A stretch of DNA of 64,000 nucleotides from Candidatus Saccharimonadota bacterium (lineage in GTDB: Bacteria; Patescibacteriota; Saccharimonadia; Saccharimonadales; Saccharimonadaceae). Positions 32,949 through 41,357 of this stretch are shown in pieces; positions within the stretch are counted from its first letter, which is position 1, and every line of letters begins with the position of its first letter. The translations under genes were made by a program, and so were the position numbers. The notes beneath the pieces are model-generated. The model was not told where the DNA came from. It saw only the letters and a program-made list of their open reading frames with translations, and searched no databases. Location of the stretch: the NCBI GenBank assembly GCA_017531585.1, contig JAFXKT010000001.1, positions 372,001 to 436,000 of the forward strand, given 5' to 3'.

Positions 32949-34153
32949 GCATGAAGCGTTTTAGCTACCGTGCTAAAGAGATTAGTACTGGTAAGGTAAT
33001 TAAAGGTAACATTCAAGCTGAAAGTGAACGCGTTGCCGGTAAACTTTTGGTTGATCGTGGCTATGTGCCAGAAACTCTCCATGAAGAGGGTACTGGTCTT
33101 CTATCTAAGCTCGATCGTGTTCGTGCAAATGACCGTATTACCTTTACTCGCCAGTTTTCTACTCTCGTAGGCGCGGGTTTGCCGATCGCTCAGGCTCTAC
33201 GTACAGTCGCAGAGCAGACAAGCAGCAAGCCAATGCGTGCTGTAATTGAATCAATTTTGTCTGATGTTGAGGCTGGTCGTAGTTTAAGTGTAGCTTTCGG
33301 CAAGCATACAGATGTATTTAATAATGTTTATCTTTCTTTGATTAGCGCTGGTGAAGTTTCTGGTACGCTTGATAAGAGTTTGAATCGTATCGCCGCGCAG
33401 GAAGAGAAGGACGCCAAGATGATGAGTAAGATTCGTGGTGCTTTGACTTATCCTATTATTTGTGTAGCAACGATTGCTCTAGTCTTTATTTATATGATGG
33501 TGCAGGTCGTTCCGCAGGTTGAAAAGCTTTATATCGATCTTAAGAAGGATTTGCCAGGCCTAACTAAGTTCATGGTAGGCATTAAGGACTTCATGTTTGG
33601 TTATTGGTGGCTAGTCTTGATTATTATTGGTGTTTTGGTTGCGTTCTTTATTCAGTTCAGAAAGACTATTCCTGGTCAAAGATTTAATGCTAACTTCAAG
33701 TTAAACGTGCCGATGTTCAAGCATCTGTTCCAGATTCTTTATATGTCTCGCTTCTCAAGGGTCTCGCAGATTCTTCTTGCAACTGGCGTATCTGTTCTTG
33801 ATACGATGCATATCGCAGGTGATTCTACGAACAACTTGATTGTCAAAGATTCGATTTACAAAGCTGCAGATGAAGTTAAAGGTGGTAGAGCAATGTCTAC
33901 GGCTCTCACCGATAAACCATATGTTTTGCCTTTGGTTCACCAGATGGCAGCAATTGGTGAGCAATCTGGTAAGATGGACGAAATGCTTGGCAAGGCTGCT
34001 CAGGTTTATGAAGATGAGCTTGATGAGCGCGTAACTGCTATTTCTAACATGATTGAGCCTGTGCTTATGATTGCGATGGCAGGTATGGCAGCACTCCTTG
34101 TCGGTGGTATCTTGTTCCCGATCTACGGTCTCGTTGGCGAATTGTCATCATAA
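32945..34153 (+). CDS. pilC: Type IV pilus inner-membrane platform protein PilC
   Basis: 402-residue GspF-family protein that links the motor ATPases to the pilin pool. It has two T2SSF repeats: ITFTRQFSTLVGAGLPIAQAL (about residue 60; 19 residues quoted from ITF to IAQ) and the second near MSRFSRVSQILLATGVSVL. Three membrane helices lie near residues 165-185, 215-237 and 372-393. Starts inside the pilT stop (ATGA overlap). The order pilT-pilC-pilin-pilD is a typical compact type IV pilus cluster; pilB is at the window start. Confidence 0.95.
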   Translation: MSMKRFSYRAKEISTGKVIKGNIQAESERVAGKLLVDRGYVPETLHEEGTGLLSKLDRVRANDRITFTRQFSTLVGAGLPIAQALRTVAEQTSSKPMRAVIESILSDVEAGRSLSVAFGKHTDVFNNVYLSLISAGEVSGTLDKSLNRIAAQEEKDAKMMSKIRGALTYPIICVATIALVFIYMMVQVVPQVEKLYIDLKKDLPGLTKFMVGIKDFMFGYWWLVLIIIGVLVAFFIQFRKTIPGQRFNANFKLNVPMFKHLFQILYMSRFSRVSQILLATGVSVLDTMHIAGDSTNNLIVKDSIYKAADEVKGGRAMSTALTDKPYVLPLVHQMAAIGEQSGKMDEMLGKAAQVYEDELDERVTAISNMIEPVLMIAMAGMAALLVGGILFPIYGLVGELSS

Positions 34154-34159
34154 AAGAGA

Positions 34160-34186
34160 AAAGGCTCAGCAATGGGCCTTTTTTTG
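34160..34186 (+). terminator. Terminator between pilC and the first pilin gene
   Basis: AAAGGCTC-agcaat-GGGCCTTT with a long T run. It ends only five bases before the pilin ATG, leaving no room for a promoter downstream of it. Confidence 0.75.
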
Positions 34187-34191
34187 GTGTT

Positions 34192-34737
34192 ATGAAAAAG
34201 AGAAATGCTTTTACAATTATTGAAGTTGTGTTGGTACTTGCGATTGCTGGTCTTATTTTCTTAATGGTATTTATTGCGTTACCGGCCTTGCAACGCAGTC
34301 AGAGGAATACGCAGAGAAGACAAGATTTATCTCGGATATCTTCTGCTATAATCGAGTATGCTTCAAATAATTCTGGCGATTTGCCTTTTGGAAGCGATGA
34401 AGTCGGGGAATATTTTGACGTAGATTTTGTATCGAAATATTTAGATTCGAGCTGCCACTCTGAAACGGAGTATCTAAGTAACGGCTTACCCGCATATTCA
34501 TTTTCTTGTTCCAATGATAGTTTTCGTGATCCGAACGGAAATGAATATGTGATTGTTGATATGGATATTTCTGAATCTGTTGTCTTTGACTTTATAGAGT
34601 CTAATTTTAACGAGATTTATGTTTCCGACGAAGCTAGGTGTAGTAGTAATGGATTTGAATATTTAGGCGGCAGTCGTTCAAAATATGCCATTGCAATGGT
34701 TCTAGAGGGCGGCGCTTGGTACTGTTTAGATAATTGA
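34192..34737 (+). CDS. Type IV prepilin 1
   Basis: 181 residues. The class III signal is MKKRNA followed by FTIIEVVLVLAIAGLIFLMV, with Glu at mature position 5. Cleavage would follow Ala rather than the usual Gly. The first 40 residues are nearly identical to those of the next gene, and the C-terminal globular part diverges, with cysteine pairs (SCHSE/FSCSN and RCSS/WYCLDN) likely forming disulfides. No ribosome binding site; the ATG follows the pilC terminator by five bases, so expression may depend on read-through or an internal promoter. Confidence 0.9.
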   Translation: MKKRNAFTIIEVVLVLAIAGLIFLMVFIALPALQRSQRNTQRRQDLSRISSAIIEYASNNSGDLPFGSDEVGEYFDVDFVSKYLDSSCHSETEYLSNGLPAYSFSCSNDSFRDPNGNEYVIVDMDISESVVFDFIESNFNEIYVSDEARCSSNGFEYLGGSRSKYAIAMVLEGGAWYCLDN

Positions 34738-34761
34738 TATAGCTTATGTTAAAATGAAGTT

Positions 34762-35328
34762 ATGAAAAAGAGAAATGCTTTTACAATTATCGAAGTTGTA
34801 CTTGTTCTAGCGATTGCAGGTCTTATTTTCTTGATGGTATTTATTGCATTGCCAGCCTTGCAACGCAGTCAGAGAAATACGCGCAGAAGGCAGGATGCTG
34901 CCCGTATCGCCTCGGCAATAACGGACTATTATTCTAATAATGGTAAGATGCCGTTTGGTCCTGTAACAAATACATGGAATGTGTATTTTGATTACAGTTT
35001 AATTACTAAATATATTGATAGTGAAGTGTCGATTCCGGCAGATCCAGTAGTAATGCAGGGTAGCGCGGTAGCTTTCGAGGCTGCTTCTTGCCCTGAAGGC
35101 AAGAGTTGTGAACAATTTAAAGATCCAAATGGCAATGTCTATAGGATTTCGTTAGCGTATAGTCATGAAGGAACTGCTCCAGGTTACGAGGCTAATACTA
35201 TTTTCTTGAGATATGCAGCAAAATGCGATTCCGATGGAAAGACGATTTTGCTTGAGGGACAAAACGCACAATTTACCTTGACGATGCCCCTTGAAGGCGG
35301 CTCATACTACTGCGCCGACAACAGTTAA
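34762..35328 (+). CDS. Type IV prepilin 2
   Basis: 188 residues with the same leader and N-terminal helix as prepilin 1 (MKKRNA then FTIIEVVLVL) and a different head domain with four cysteines (ASCPEGKSCEQF, AKCDSDG, YYCADN). It has its own leaderless promoter, TAAAAT (34750-34755), six bases before ATG, so it is probably the main or separately controlled pilin. The pair arose by duplication, with the first 130 bases kept alike by recent origin or conversion. Confidence 0.92.
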   Translation: MKKRNAFTIIEVVLVLAIAGLIFLMVFIALPALQRSQRNTRRRQDAARIASAITDYYSNNGKMPFGPVTNTWNVYFDYSLITKYIDSEVSIPADPVVMQGSAVAFEAASCPEGKSCEQFKDPNGNVYRISLAYSHEGTAPGYEANTIFLRYAAKCDSDGKTILLEGQNAQFTLTMPLEGGSYYCADNS

Positions 35329-35367
35329 TCATTTGATAGCTAATCTCTAGCGTGATAAGATAAGCTT

Positions 35368-36174
35368 ATGGGTATTTTCGTTGCAATTATTCTTTTTGTG
35401 CTTGGTGCAGGGCTAGGTTCTTTTGCTTGCTGCCAGGTATGGAGAATTCGCAAGGGAGATAAGTCTAAATGGTCGCATTGTATGCACTGCAATTATAGGT
35501 TGCAGTGGTATGATAATGCGCCGATTATTAGTTGGTTGGCGCTTGGTGGCCGCTGTAGGAAATGCCGAAAGAAGATTGGCCTTGCCGAGATTTTGGCAGA
35601 GATATCTATGGCGCTGGTTTTTGTGTTATCTTGGATGTTTTGGCCAGAGCAGGAAATGGTTCTTTCTGGCGGAATCCCGGAAATTATGCGCTTCGTGATA
35701 TTTTTGCTGATGCTGACTTGTTTCTGCGTTTGCTTTATTTATGATGCAAAGTGGCAAGAATTGCCGATGGTTCCAGTTTATATTTCTGGAGCATTGTCTA
35801 TTTTGTATCTAGGAACGATTTGGGTCCCGCAGCTCATGACGGGCATGTTCGAGCTATCTGAATTATGGTCTACGCTTGGCGGTCTTTTAATCTTGCCTGG
35901 CTTTTACTTCTTGATGTATAAGCTTAGTCGAGAGAAGTGGGTTGGTGGTGGGGATTACATTCTTTGTATTCCGATTGCGATTGTTTTAGCTAACTTCTGG
36001 CTATCGCTTTCGACTCTATTTATCTCGAATTTGATTGGCTGTCTAATTATGCTTCCTGTGCTATACACGAGAAAGAATAAGGATACAAAGATTGCGCTTG
36101 GGCCATTCTTAATTCTCGGTTTCTTGGTAGTGTTCTTTATAAAAGACTTTATTTTGGAATTTGTGAGGATTTAG
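35368..36174 (+). CDS. pilD: Prepilin peptidase PilD
   Basis: Membrane aspartic protease that cleaves prepilin leaders and methylates the new N-terminus. 268 residues, about eight membrane segments. The cytoplasmic zinc loop is intact with two CxxC motifs (CMHCNYR and CRKCRKK). Catalytic Asp candidates are in FIYDAKWQELP and VGGGDYIL (GxGD). Leaderless-type promoter: TAAGAT (35356-35361) six bases before ATG. The xer gene starts three bases after the stop, so the two are co-transcribed. Confidence 0.95.
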   Translation: MGIFVAIILFVLGAGLGSFACCQVWRIRKGDKSKWSHCMHCNYRLQWYDNAPIISWLALGGRCRKCRKKIGLAEILAEISMALVFVLSWMFWPEQEMVLSGGIPEIMRFVIFLLMLTCFCVCFIYDAKWQELPMVPVYISGALSILYLGTIWVPQLMTGMFELSELWSTLGGLLILPGFYFLMYKLSREKWVGGGDYILCIPIAIVLANFWLSLSTLFISNLIGCLIMLPVLYTRKNKDTKIALGPFLILGFLVVFFIKDFILEFVRI

Positions 36175-36177
36175 ACT

Positions 36178-37110
36178 ATGGCAGATATGTATGTTTCGGA
36201 TTTAATCAATGAATTCCTAGAATCTCTTGAGGTAGAATCTGGCCGCAGTCGTTTTACGACGAGGAATTACGAGCTTTATCTAGAGCGTTTGGTAGAATTT
36301 GGCGGAGAAGGGCTAAAGCCGGCAGATATTGATGAGGAATGGCTAAGGAAGTACAGGTTGTGGCTAAACCGTTATCAGACTGTCCAGAAGCGAGGTTTAG
36401 CTGTTGCGACGCAGTGTTACCATCTGATTGCTCTTCGTGGCTTCTTGAAATACCTTACAAAAAGACATATCAAGACTTTGGATCCGTCACTTGTAGATCT
36501 TCCAAGAACACACAGGGCGCAGGTAACATTCCTGCATGTCGATGAAATCGAGGCGATTCTCGAGCAGATTCCGATAGATACCGAGACTGGCCTAAGAGAT
36601 AGGGCAATCTTCGAGTTATTGTTTTCGACGGGTCTTCGTGTTTCGGAGTTGATTGGACTCAATAGAGATAGTGTAAACCTTGAGCGTCGCGAGTTTATGG
36701 TTCGTGGAAAGGGGCAGAAAGATAGACCAGTGTTCGTATCTAATGCAGCGGCTGATGCGGTGGCAGATTATCTATCTGAGCGTTCGGATTCGCTTCCAGC
36801 GTTGTTCTTGAACAATTCTAGGAATCAACCATTGGCTGGCACAAGTGGCGACTACAGGCGCCTTACGCCAAGAAGTATCGAGAGGATTATAAATAAGTAT
36901 GTCCGTGCTGCTGGAATTACAAAGCACGTTACACCGCATACTTTAAGGCATTCCTTCGCTACGGATCTTTTAATGAACGGAGCAGACCTTCGTTCAGTGC
37001 AGTCGCTTTTGGGTCATTCTAATATTTCTACAACCCAGATTTATACGCATATTACGGATCCTCATCTTAAGGAGGTCCACGAAAAATTCCATTCCGATCC
37101 AGGTAACTAA
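36178..37110 (+). CDS. xer: Tyrosine recombinase XerC/XerD-like
   Basis: 310 residues, chromosome-dimer resolution type. The N-terminal SAM-like domain (to about residue 105) is followed by the catalytic domain with R-K-H-R-H-Y: GLRVSELIGL, GKGQKDRP, HTLRHSFATDL, LLGHSNISTTQ and IYTHITD. It lies in an operon with pilD and no mobile-element genes surround it, so housekeeping Xer is preferred over a phage integrase. No second xer gene is in the window, consistent with a single-recombinase system. Confidence 0.92.
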   Translation: MADMYVSDLINEFLESLEVESGRSRFTTRNYELYLERLVEFGGEGLKPADIDEEWLRKYRLWLNRYQTVQKRGLAVATQCYHLIALRGFLKYLTKRHIKTLDPSLVDLPRTHRAQVTFLHVDEIEAILEQIPIDTETGLRDRAIFELLFSTGLRVSELIGLNRDSVNLERREFMVRGKGQKDRPVFVSNAAADAVADYLSERSDSLPALFLNNSRNQPLAGTSGDYRRLTPRSIERIINKYVRAAGITKHVTPHTLRHSFATDLLMNGADLRSVQSLLGHSNISTTQIYTHITDPHLKEVHEKFHSDPGN

Positions 37111-37167
37111 ACGCTTATTCTTGAAGAGCTTCTTTTTTGTGATATATTAACAGAAAAGGAGATTTAC

Positions 37168-37743
37168 ATGGCTGAGAAAGCTGAAAAGAAAAAAGATGTA
37201 AACGCTTACAACATTGGTTTTACCGAAGAGAATAATCCTGGCGGTATGATCCAACGAACTTTGATTATCTTTAAGCCTGATGCGGTCCAGCGTGGTATTG
37301 TCGGCGAAATCTTGAGCCGCTTTGAACGTGTTGGTTTGAAAATTGTTGCTACCAAGATGGTAAACCCAGATAAGGATAAGTACTACCATCATTATGAAGG
37401 CATTTCCAAGATGATTTCTCGCCGTGGTCAGAAAGCTTTTGACTGGACGGTTGATTTTATGACCTCTGGTCCAGTAATTGCAATGGTGCTTGAAGGCGTT
37501 GAGGCTATTCCTGTAGTTCGTAAGATTGTCGGTTCTACAGAGCCAATGGCGGCAGATATGGGTACAATCCGTGGTGACTATGCACATATTAGCTTTGGCT
37601 ATGCTTCCGCTCGCGGTGAGGCTACAGCAAACTTGATTCATGCTTCTGGTAACCCAGAAGAGGCAGAGCAGGAAGTTTCCTTCTGGTTCAAGCCTGAAGA
37701 AATCCAGATCTACCAGACTTTGTCCGAAAAATATACTCGCTAA
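37168..37743 (+). CDS. ndk: Nucleoside diphosphate kinase
   Basis: Transfers gamma-phosphate among nucleoside triphosphates through a phosphohistidine. Core motifs: LIIFKPDAVQRGIVGEILSR, then DYAHISFGYASARG where other family members have FRGD-like text, and the active-site His in NLIHASGNPEEAEQEVSFWF. At 191 residues it exceeds the usual 140-150, with a charged N-terminal extension of about 28 residues and a C-terminal tail. The start follows AAAAGGAGATTTAC, a good ribosome binding site. Confidence 0.93.
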   Translation: MAEKAEKKKDVNAYNIGFTEENNPGGMIQRTLIIFKPDAVQRGIVGEILSRFERVGLKIVATKMVNPDKDKYYHHYEGISKMISRRGQKAFDWTVDFMTSGPVIAMVLEGVEAIPVVRKIVGSTEPMAADMGTIRGDYAHISFGYASARGEATANLIHASGNPEEAEQEVSFWFKPEEIQIYQTLSEKYTR

Positions 37744-37759
37744 TAAGGGCGGTGAATGT

Positions 37760-37789
37760 AAAATACGCTCAGAGATGAGCGTATTTTTT
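37760..37789 (+). terminator. Terminator after ndk
   Basis: AAATACGCTC-agagat-GAGCGTATTT followed by TTT. Confidence 0.9.
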
Positions 37790-37877
37790 GCTGTTTAAAT
37801 TGCTCTAAGTTTTGGAATTTTATATGCCGTCCCTATCTTGGGGTGGTTTTTCTTGTTTTGTGTTATTATGGAGGCAT

Positions 37878-37953
37878 GGCTCGGTAGCTCAATGGATAGA
37901 GCAGCTCCGTCCTAAGGAGAAGGTTGTGCGTTCGACTCGCGCCCGGGCTACCA
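37878..37953 (+). tRNA. tRNA-Arg (anticodon CCT)
   Basis: Cloverleaf with acceptor GGCTCGG/CCGGGCT, anticodon arm GCTCC-GTCCTAA-GGAGA (CCT), T arm GTTCGACTCGC region and encoded CCA. The outermost anticodon-stem position is a G-A mismatch. Confidence 0.92.
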
Positions 37954-38058
37954 TTTGAAGTTAAAATTGCCTATCTGGGCATTTTTTCTTGCTCGCTCTA
38001 TCGATAATAGCGCTTCGCAAGAAGAAAATACCCATCTAGACAATTTTATTCTTCAAAT
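37953..38058. repeat. tRNA-linked long palindrome, copy 2
   Basis: Starts at the last A of the tRNA CCA end. Arms ATTTGAAG-TTAAAATTGCC... and ...ATTCTTCAAAT pair over about 40 positions. The top reads CGCTCTATCGATAATAGCGC. Relative to copy 1 (20438-20541) the outer stem changes from ATTCGAG/CTCGAAT to ATTTGAAG/CTTCAAAT and the apical pair from CTGT/ACAG to CTAT/ATAG: both sides changed together. Confidence 0.8.
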
Positions 38059-38205
38059 TAAAACACCCATCTGAACGATTTCTTCTTCGAATTAACCCTG
38101 GATATAGTAGTGCTTTATAAGAAGAAACTACCAATCTACACGATTCTAGCCTCGAATTTTTTTGTTTTTATCTAGCGCTTCATAAGAAGAAACCGCAAAT
38201 TTCAA
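38059..38205. repeat. Degenerate half-copies of the tRNA-linked palindrome
   Basis: At least two partial right arms follow copy 2. 38109-38157 reads GAAGAAACTACCAATCTAC within a longer match to the right arm of copy 1. 38171-38205 begins TCTAGCGCTTCATAAGAAG. A left-arm-like CCCATCTGAACGATTTCTTC precedes them (38066-38086). The element has therefore been duplicated locally and is decaying. Confidence 0.6.
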
Positions 38206-38218
38206 AAGACATGAGAAG

Positions 38219-38247
38219 AGCCCCCGACGTTTGTCGGGGGCTTTCTT
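38219..38247. terminator. Terminator-like hairpin after the 191-aa gene
   Basis: AGCCCCCGAC-gttt-GTCGGGGGCT, very stable; T-rich on both sides but without a pure T run. Confidence 0.7.
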
Positions 38248-38267
38248 GATGCTGGGGAAGCGCTTTG

Positions 38268-38843
38268 TTAAGCGCAGGAGTACTTAAGCTCAGTCTCTGC
38301 AATAGTATGGCTTTCGCCATCATTCTCGAGTCTGTTGCAGCGGGCTTTCCACTCGTCGTACAGGTCGCTGAACTTTATGTTGGTGTTCCAGCGGTCGAGT
38401 ATTTTCTGGATGAGTATGCTGGTTTCACTATCAACATCGTCGGGCCTGCAGAAGGTGGAGGATTTAACAGATACTGTGCCGTTTGTGATTGTCAGGTTTA
38501 TGGCACTTGGATGCATGACGTACTTGGCATTTTGTGTCAGGATTACGACAGTCATCCTTCTGTCAGGATTGGAATCGTGGATGTTGGTTACGAAATCTTC
38601 GATGTCCTTGTGGTCAAGGAGTTTGATTTTCTCGTTACCGAAGTTGTACTGCCCGGAATTCGGGCGAACCCAGAGCAGGTTTACTTCACGGTTCCAGTCT
38701 GTCGGATACATGAGGCGAGGGGACCAGCTCAGGCCATTGCTAGCCTTCGGGCCCTCCGCGCTGTAGTTATACTCGGGCTCGAGAGTTACCTCAGGAGTGA
38801 GATCAGTGTCCTTACCTGTAAACATTTTGAGAATCTTTTTCAT
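38268..38843 (-). CDS. Hypothetical soluble protein, 191 aa, atypical codon use
   Basis: No family recognised and no membrane segment or signal peptide. It begins with a basic amphipathic stretch (MKKILKMFTGK). Two cysteines (FCRPDD, ARCNRL) are spaced about 35 residues apart. The start is certain: GAAAGGAGGATCTTTT precedes the ATG. A TATAAT box about 100 bases upstream gives it a leader with a small hairpin (CTTAG/CTAAG). Codons favour CTC, CTG, ATC and GGC, unlike neighbours. Monocistronic. Confidence 0.7.
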   Translation of the reverse strand: MKKILKMFTGKDTDLTPEVTLEPEYNYSAEGPKASNGLSWSPRLMYPTDWNREVNLLWVRPNSGQYNFGNEKIKLLDHKDIEDFVTNIHDSNPDRRMTVVILTQNAKYVMHPSAINLTITNGTVSVKSSTFCRPDDVDSETSILIQKILDRWNTNIKFSDLYDEWKARCNRLENDGESHTIAETELKYSCA

Positions 38844-39020
38844 AAAAGATCCTCCTTTCTATAGGGATATTTCCTCAGCTTTAAAGTGCTTCTTAGTTGT
38901 GATAGCTAAGGATGCTTTAATTATAACACAAAAAGGCATAAAAGTCAATAATGATTATGCTTATCTACCTCTGTTAGCGGGGCGATTTTGGCTCGTTTCT
39001 GACTATGGTATAATAAGGTT

Positions 39021-39503
39021 ATGGATTTTGAAGGACAACGCAGTGGCGAAGAAGTCATTTGTGTCTTTCGTCGACATATTGTAACTGCCTTTAAGGGTGT
39101 GTTTTTCTTTATTTTTATGACGGCGGTGGGTGTTTTGCCTTCAATTTTGTGGAAAGATAATTCCAAGATGTTTGCGGTTTGGATTGCATTCTGCCTTGTC
39201 GGTTTACTTGGTATGGCTTATAGCTTCATGCTGTGGCATTTTAGCTTTTATCTACTAACTACTGAAAGACTGCGTCAGGTTCGCCAAAAGGGTATATTCA
39301 ATCGCTCAATGGTGGATTTGGAACTAGAGAATATCGAGAGCGTGGCGTTTGGTGTTTCTGGTCTGTTTGGTACAATGCTAAACTACGGAACGATACTAGT
39401 TCAGACGGCGGCGGGGGATCTGAGGCTTAGTATGGTAAGCCATCCGGAAACGGTTTACAACGAATTGCAAAATGCAACGCACGATATAGATAGGGAAAGA
39501 TAA
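39021..39503 (+). CDS. Membrane protein with bacterial PH domain
   Basis: 160 residues. Two membrane helices (about 25-45 and 52-76) precede a bacterial PH-like (YdbS/DUF304-type) domain: FYLLTTERLRQVRQKGIFNR, then DLELENIESVAF and NYGTILVQTAAGD. Such domains sit on the inner face of the membrane; the exact role is unknown. Leaderless promoter: TATAAT (39009-39014) six bases before ATG. The next gene overlaps by one base (TAATG), so they form an operon. Confidence 0.82.
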   Translation: MDFEGQRSGEEVICVFRRHIVTAFKGVFFFIFMTAVGVLPSILWKDNSKMFAVWIAFCLVGLLGMAYSFMLWHFSFYLLTTERLRQVRQKGIFNRSMVDLELENIESVAFGVSGLFGTMLNYGTILVQTAAGDLRLSMVSHPETVYNELQNATHDIDRER

Positions 39504-40561
39504 TGTTAAAGAAAATAAAGAGAATTAAGAAAGAAGAAGAAAAAACCACTTCGGCAAATAGCCTTGACGAGAGCCGCGAGAAGGTACTTGCGAAGGGTAG
39601 GAAATTCAAATATCCTTTCCAGTACTCGAAGCACAAAATGATTATTAATACGATCCTGATCGCTATTGCTGCGCTTGGTCTTCTTTTGGTTTTTGGTTGG
39701 TTTGAGCTTTATAAAGTTCAGGATACTAGTAGCGTTGCATTTCGTTTTACAAAGGTTTTGAATTTGCCGGTTGCTTCTGTTGATGGTGTTAATATTCGCT
39801 ATAGCGATTATTTAATGATTTATAGAAGTAGTATTAATACCTTGGAGTACCAGCAAGGTAAGCTTGATGATTCTGAGGACTCTCAGATGCTTCGCCAGCA
39901 TTACAAGAGGCAGGCTCTAAACTCGGCTGAGGAATATGGCTGGGCACTAGCTAAGCTAAATGAAGCTGGCGAATCTGTTACAGAGGAAGAACTAAACGAT
40001 CTTGTTAGTTATCATATGCAAATAAACGGTCAATCTCGTAGCCCTGAAGCTTTTGAGGCGATTATTAACAAGAGTTTTGGTCTTAGCATGACTGAGTATC
40101 GTAGGCTTTTGAAGCTTCGTTTGGCGCGCAAAAAGTATTCTGAGCTTTATGATTCTAGAGCGAACAAGCTTGCTCAGAAAGCAAAAGATGCTTTGAAGAG
40201 CGGTTCAGATTTGAAGGCAATTGCAGCTTCGCTTGGTGACACTGAGGTTGTAAGCTATGAAAAGACAGATGATTTCATGAGCGACGCAACGCTTGATGGC
40301 GGACGCGCGATTAAGGCAAAGGGCCTAAAAGCCGGTGAAGTCTCTGAGATGTTTACTTCCAGAAAGGGTGATTGCTACTACTTTGTGAAGTTAATTGAAG
40401 AAAAAGACGGCAAGGTAAAATACGAGAGTCTAGAGATTCGTTTTACCGAGTTTGATAAGACCTTTGTTGAGATTAAAAATAGCGACAAAATTAAAGAATA
40501 TATTGAAGTCTCTGACGGCACTAGTGGCGAAGAGATTGATTTGAATCCAGAGATTAAATAA
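39503..40561 (+). CDS. SurA/PrsA-like membrane-anchored foldase
   Basis: 352 residues: a basic cytoplasmic head (about 50), one membrane helix (IINTILIAIAALGLLLVFGW), then an exported SurA-N-like helical domain (SVTEEELNDLV, SMTEYRRLLKLRLARKKY). A parvulin-like region follows (DLKAIAASLGDT, AKGLKAGEVSEMFTSRKGDC, YYFVKLIEEKDGKV). It probably assists folding of exported proteins such as the surface proteins here. The parvulin part is divergent, so isomerase activity is uncertain. Translation is coupled to the PH-domain gene. Confidence 0.75.
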   Translation: MLKKIKRIKKEEEKTTSANSLDESREKVLAKGRKFKYPFQYSKHKMIINTILIAIAALGLLLVFGWFELYKVQDTSSVAFRFTKVLNLPVASVDGVNIRYSDYLMIYRSSINTLEYQQGKLDDSEDSQMLRQHYKRQALNSAEEYGWALAKLNEAGESVTEEELNDLVSYHMQINGQSRSPEAFEAIINKSFGLSMTEYRRLLKLRLARKKYSELYDSRANKLAQKAKDALKSGSDLKAIAASLGDTEVVSYEKTDDFMSDATLDGGRAIKAKGLKAGEVSEMFTSRKGDCYYFVKLIEEKDGKVKYESLEIRFTEFDKTFVEIKNSDKIKEYIEVSDGTSGEEIDLNPEIK

Positions 40562-41278
40562 TTATCTTGTAAAAGCGTATAGAGCTAGAGCGGTGGCGAT
40601 GGATAGATTTAAGCTATCCACTTCGTCGCTCTGCGGAATAAAGATTGTTTCGCAATCGTCAGAATAAGAGGCTGGCAAGCCGGCCGCTTCGTTGCCCATA
40701 ACTAATGTGAATGGGCTTTCTTTTGATGTTTTGGCTTCGTCTAGAGTCTTTGCATCTTTGTTTAGCATGAAGGCGTAGCGATGATGGTTAGGGAAGCGAG
40801 ATTTGTATGTTTCGAAATCTGGAATAATCTCGAGGTTTAGATGGAAGATAGCGCCCATGCTAGCACGAATAACTTTTGGATCATATGGATCGACGGCTGG
40901 CGGGATAATGGCTAGATTTTTGACGCCAAAAGCTACGGCGGTGCGCATGATAGTGCCGAGATTGCCAGCATCGGATGGATTGACGAGAAGGAGATGATTA
41001 TTGTCGTCTAGTTTTGTTGAAGATTTCTTGAATTCTGCAATGAGTAGGCAAGCGTCTTTGGCGTTTAGGACGTTGAAAGGTTTAGCGGATTCTATAATTG
41101 GGATTTGTTTTTCTTTGGCAGATTGCAGGATTTTTGTGATATCCTCGCCTTGTTTCTCGGTAGGGCGGAGGAAGATTTTTGTAATTAGCTCTGGTTTGTT
41201 TTTGAGGAGTTCAAAAACGAGGGTTGCGCCAAGAGCGTAACTGGTCTCTGAATCATGTTTGTATCGAGATATTTTCAT
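40562..41278 (-). CDS. SpoU/TrmH-family RNA 2'-O-methyltransferase
   Basis: 238 residues with a deep trefoil knot fold. Motif 1 is VNPSDAGNLGTIMRTAVAFG, motif 2 LVMGNEAAGLP, motif 3 VDSLNLSIATALALY. An N-terminal substrate-binding region precedes it (TYALG/ELLKNKPELITKIF region), so it may be RlmB-like. Target rRNA or tRNA position unknown. Leaderless-type promoter: TATACT (41286-41291), seven bases before ATG. Its stop codon is directly adjacent to the stop of the convergent foldase gene, with no terminator between. Confidence 0.88.
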   Translation of the reverse strand: MKISRYKHDSETSYALGATLVFELLKNKPELITKIFLRPTEKQGEDITKILQSAKEKQIPIIESAKPFNVLNAKDACLLIAEFKKSSTKLDDNNHLLLVNPSDAGNLGTIMRTAVAFGVKNLAIIPPAVDPYDPKVIRASMGAIFHLNLEIIPDFETYKSRFPNHHRYAFMLNKDAKTLDEAKTSKESPFTLVMGNEAAGLPASYSDDCETIFIPQSDEVDSLNLSIATALALYAFTR

Positions 41279-41357
41279 TAGGGCTAGTATAGCATATCTT
41301 ATCTTTGGCTAAGATGTTATAATTTGCTTGTCCAAGGACTGCACAAGGAGGGATATT

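Noticed and set aside
36178-37110. Tyrosine recombinase as integrase of a mobile element using the tRNA-end repeats
   Set aside because: It is in an operon with pilD, has the length and motifs of Xer, and no phage or conjugation genes are nearby. A role at the tRNA-end palindromes cannot be excluded but nothing supports it.
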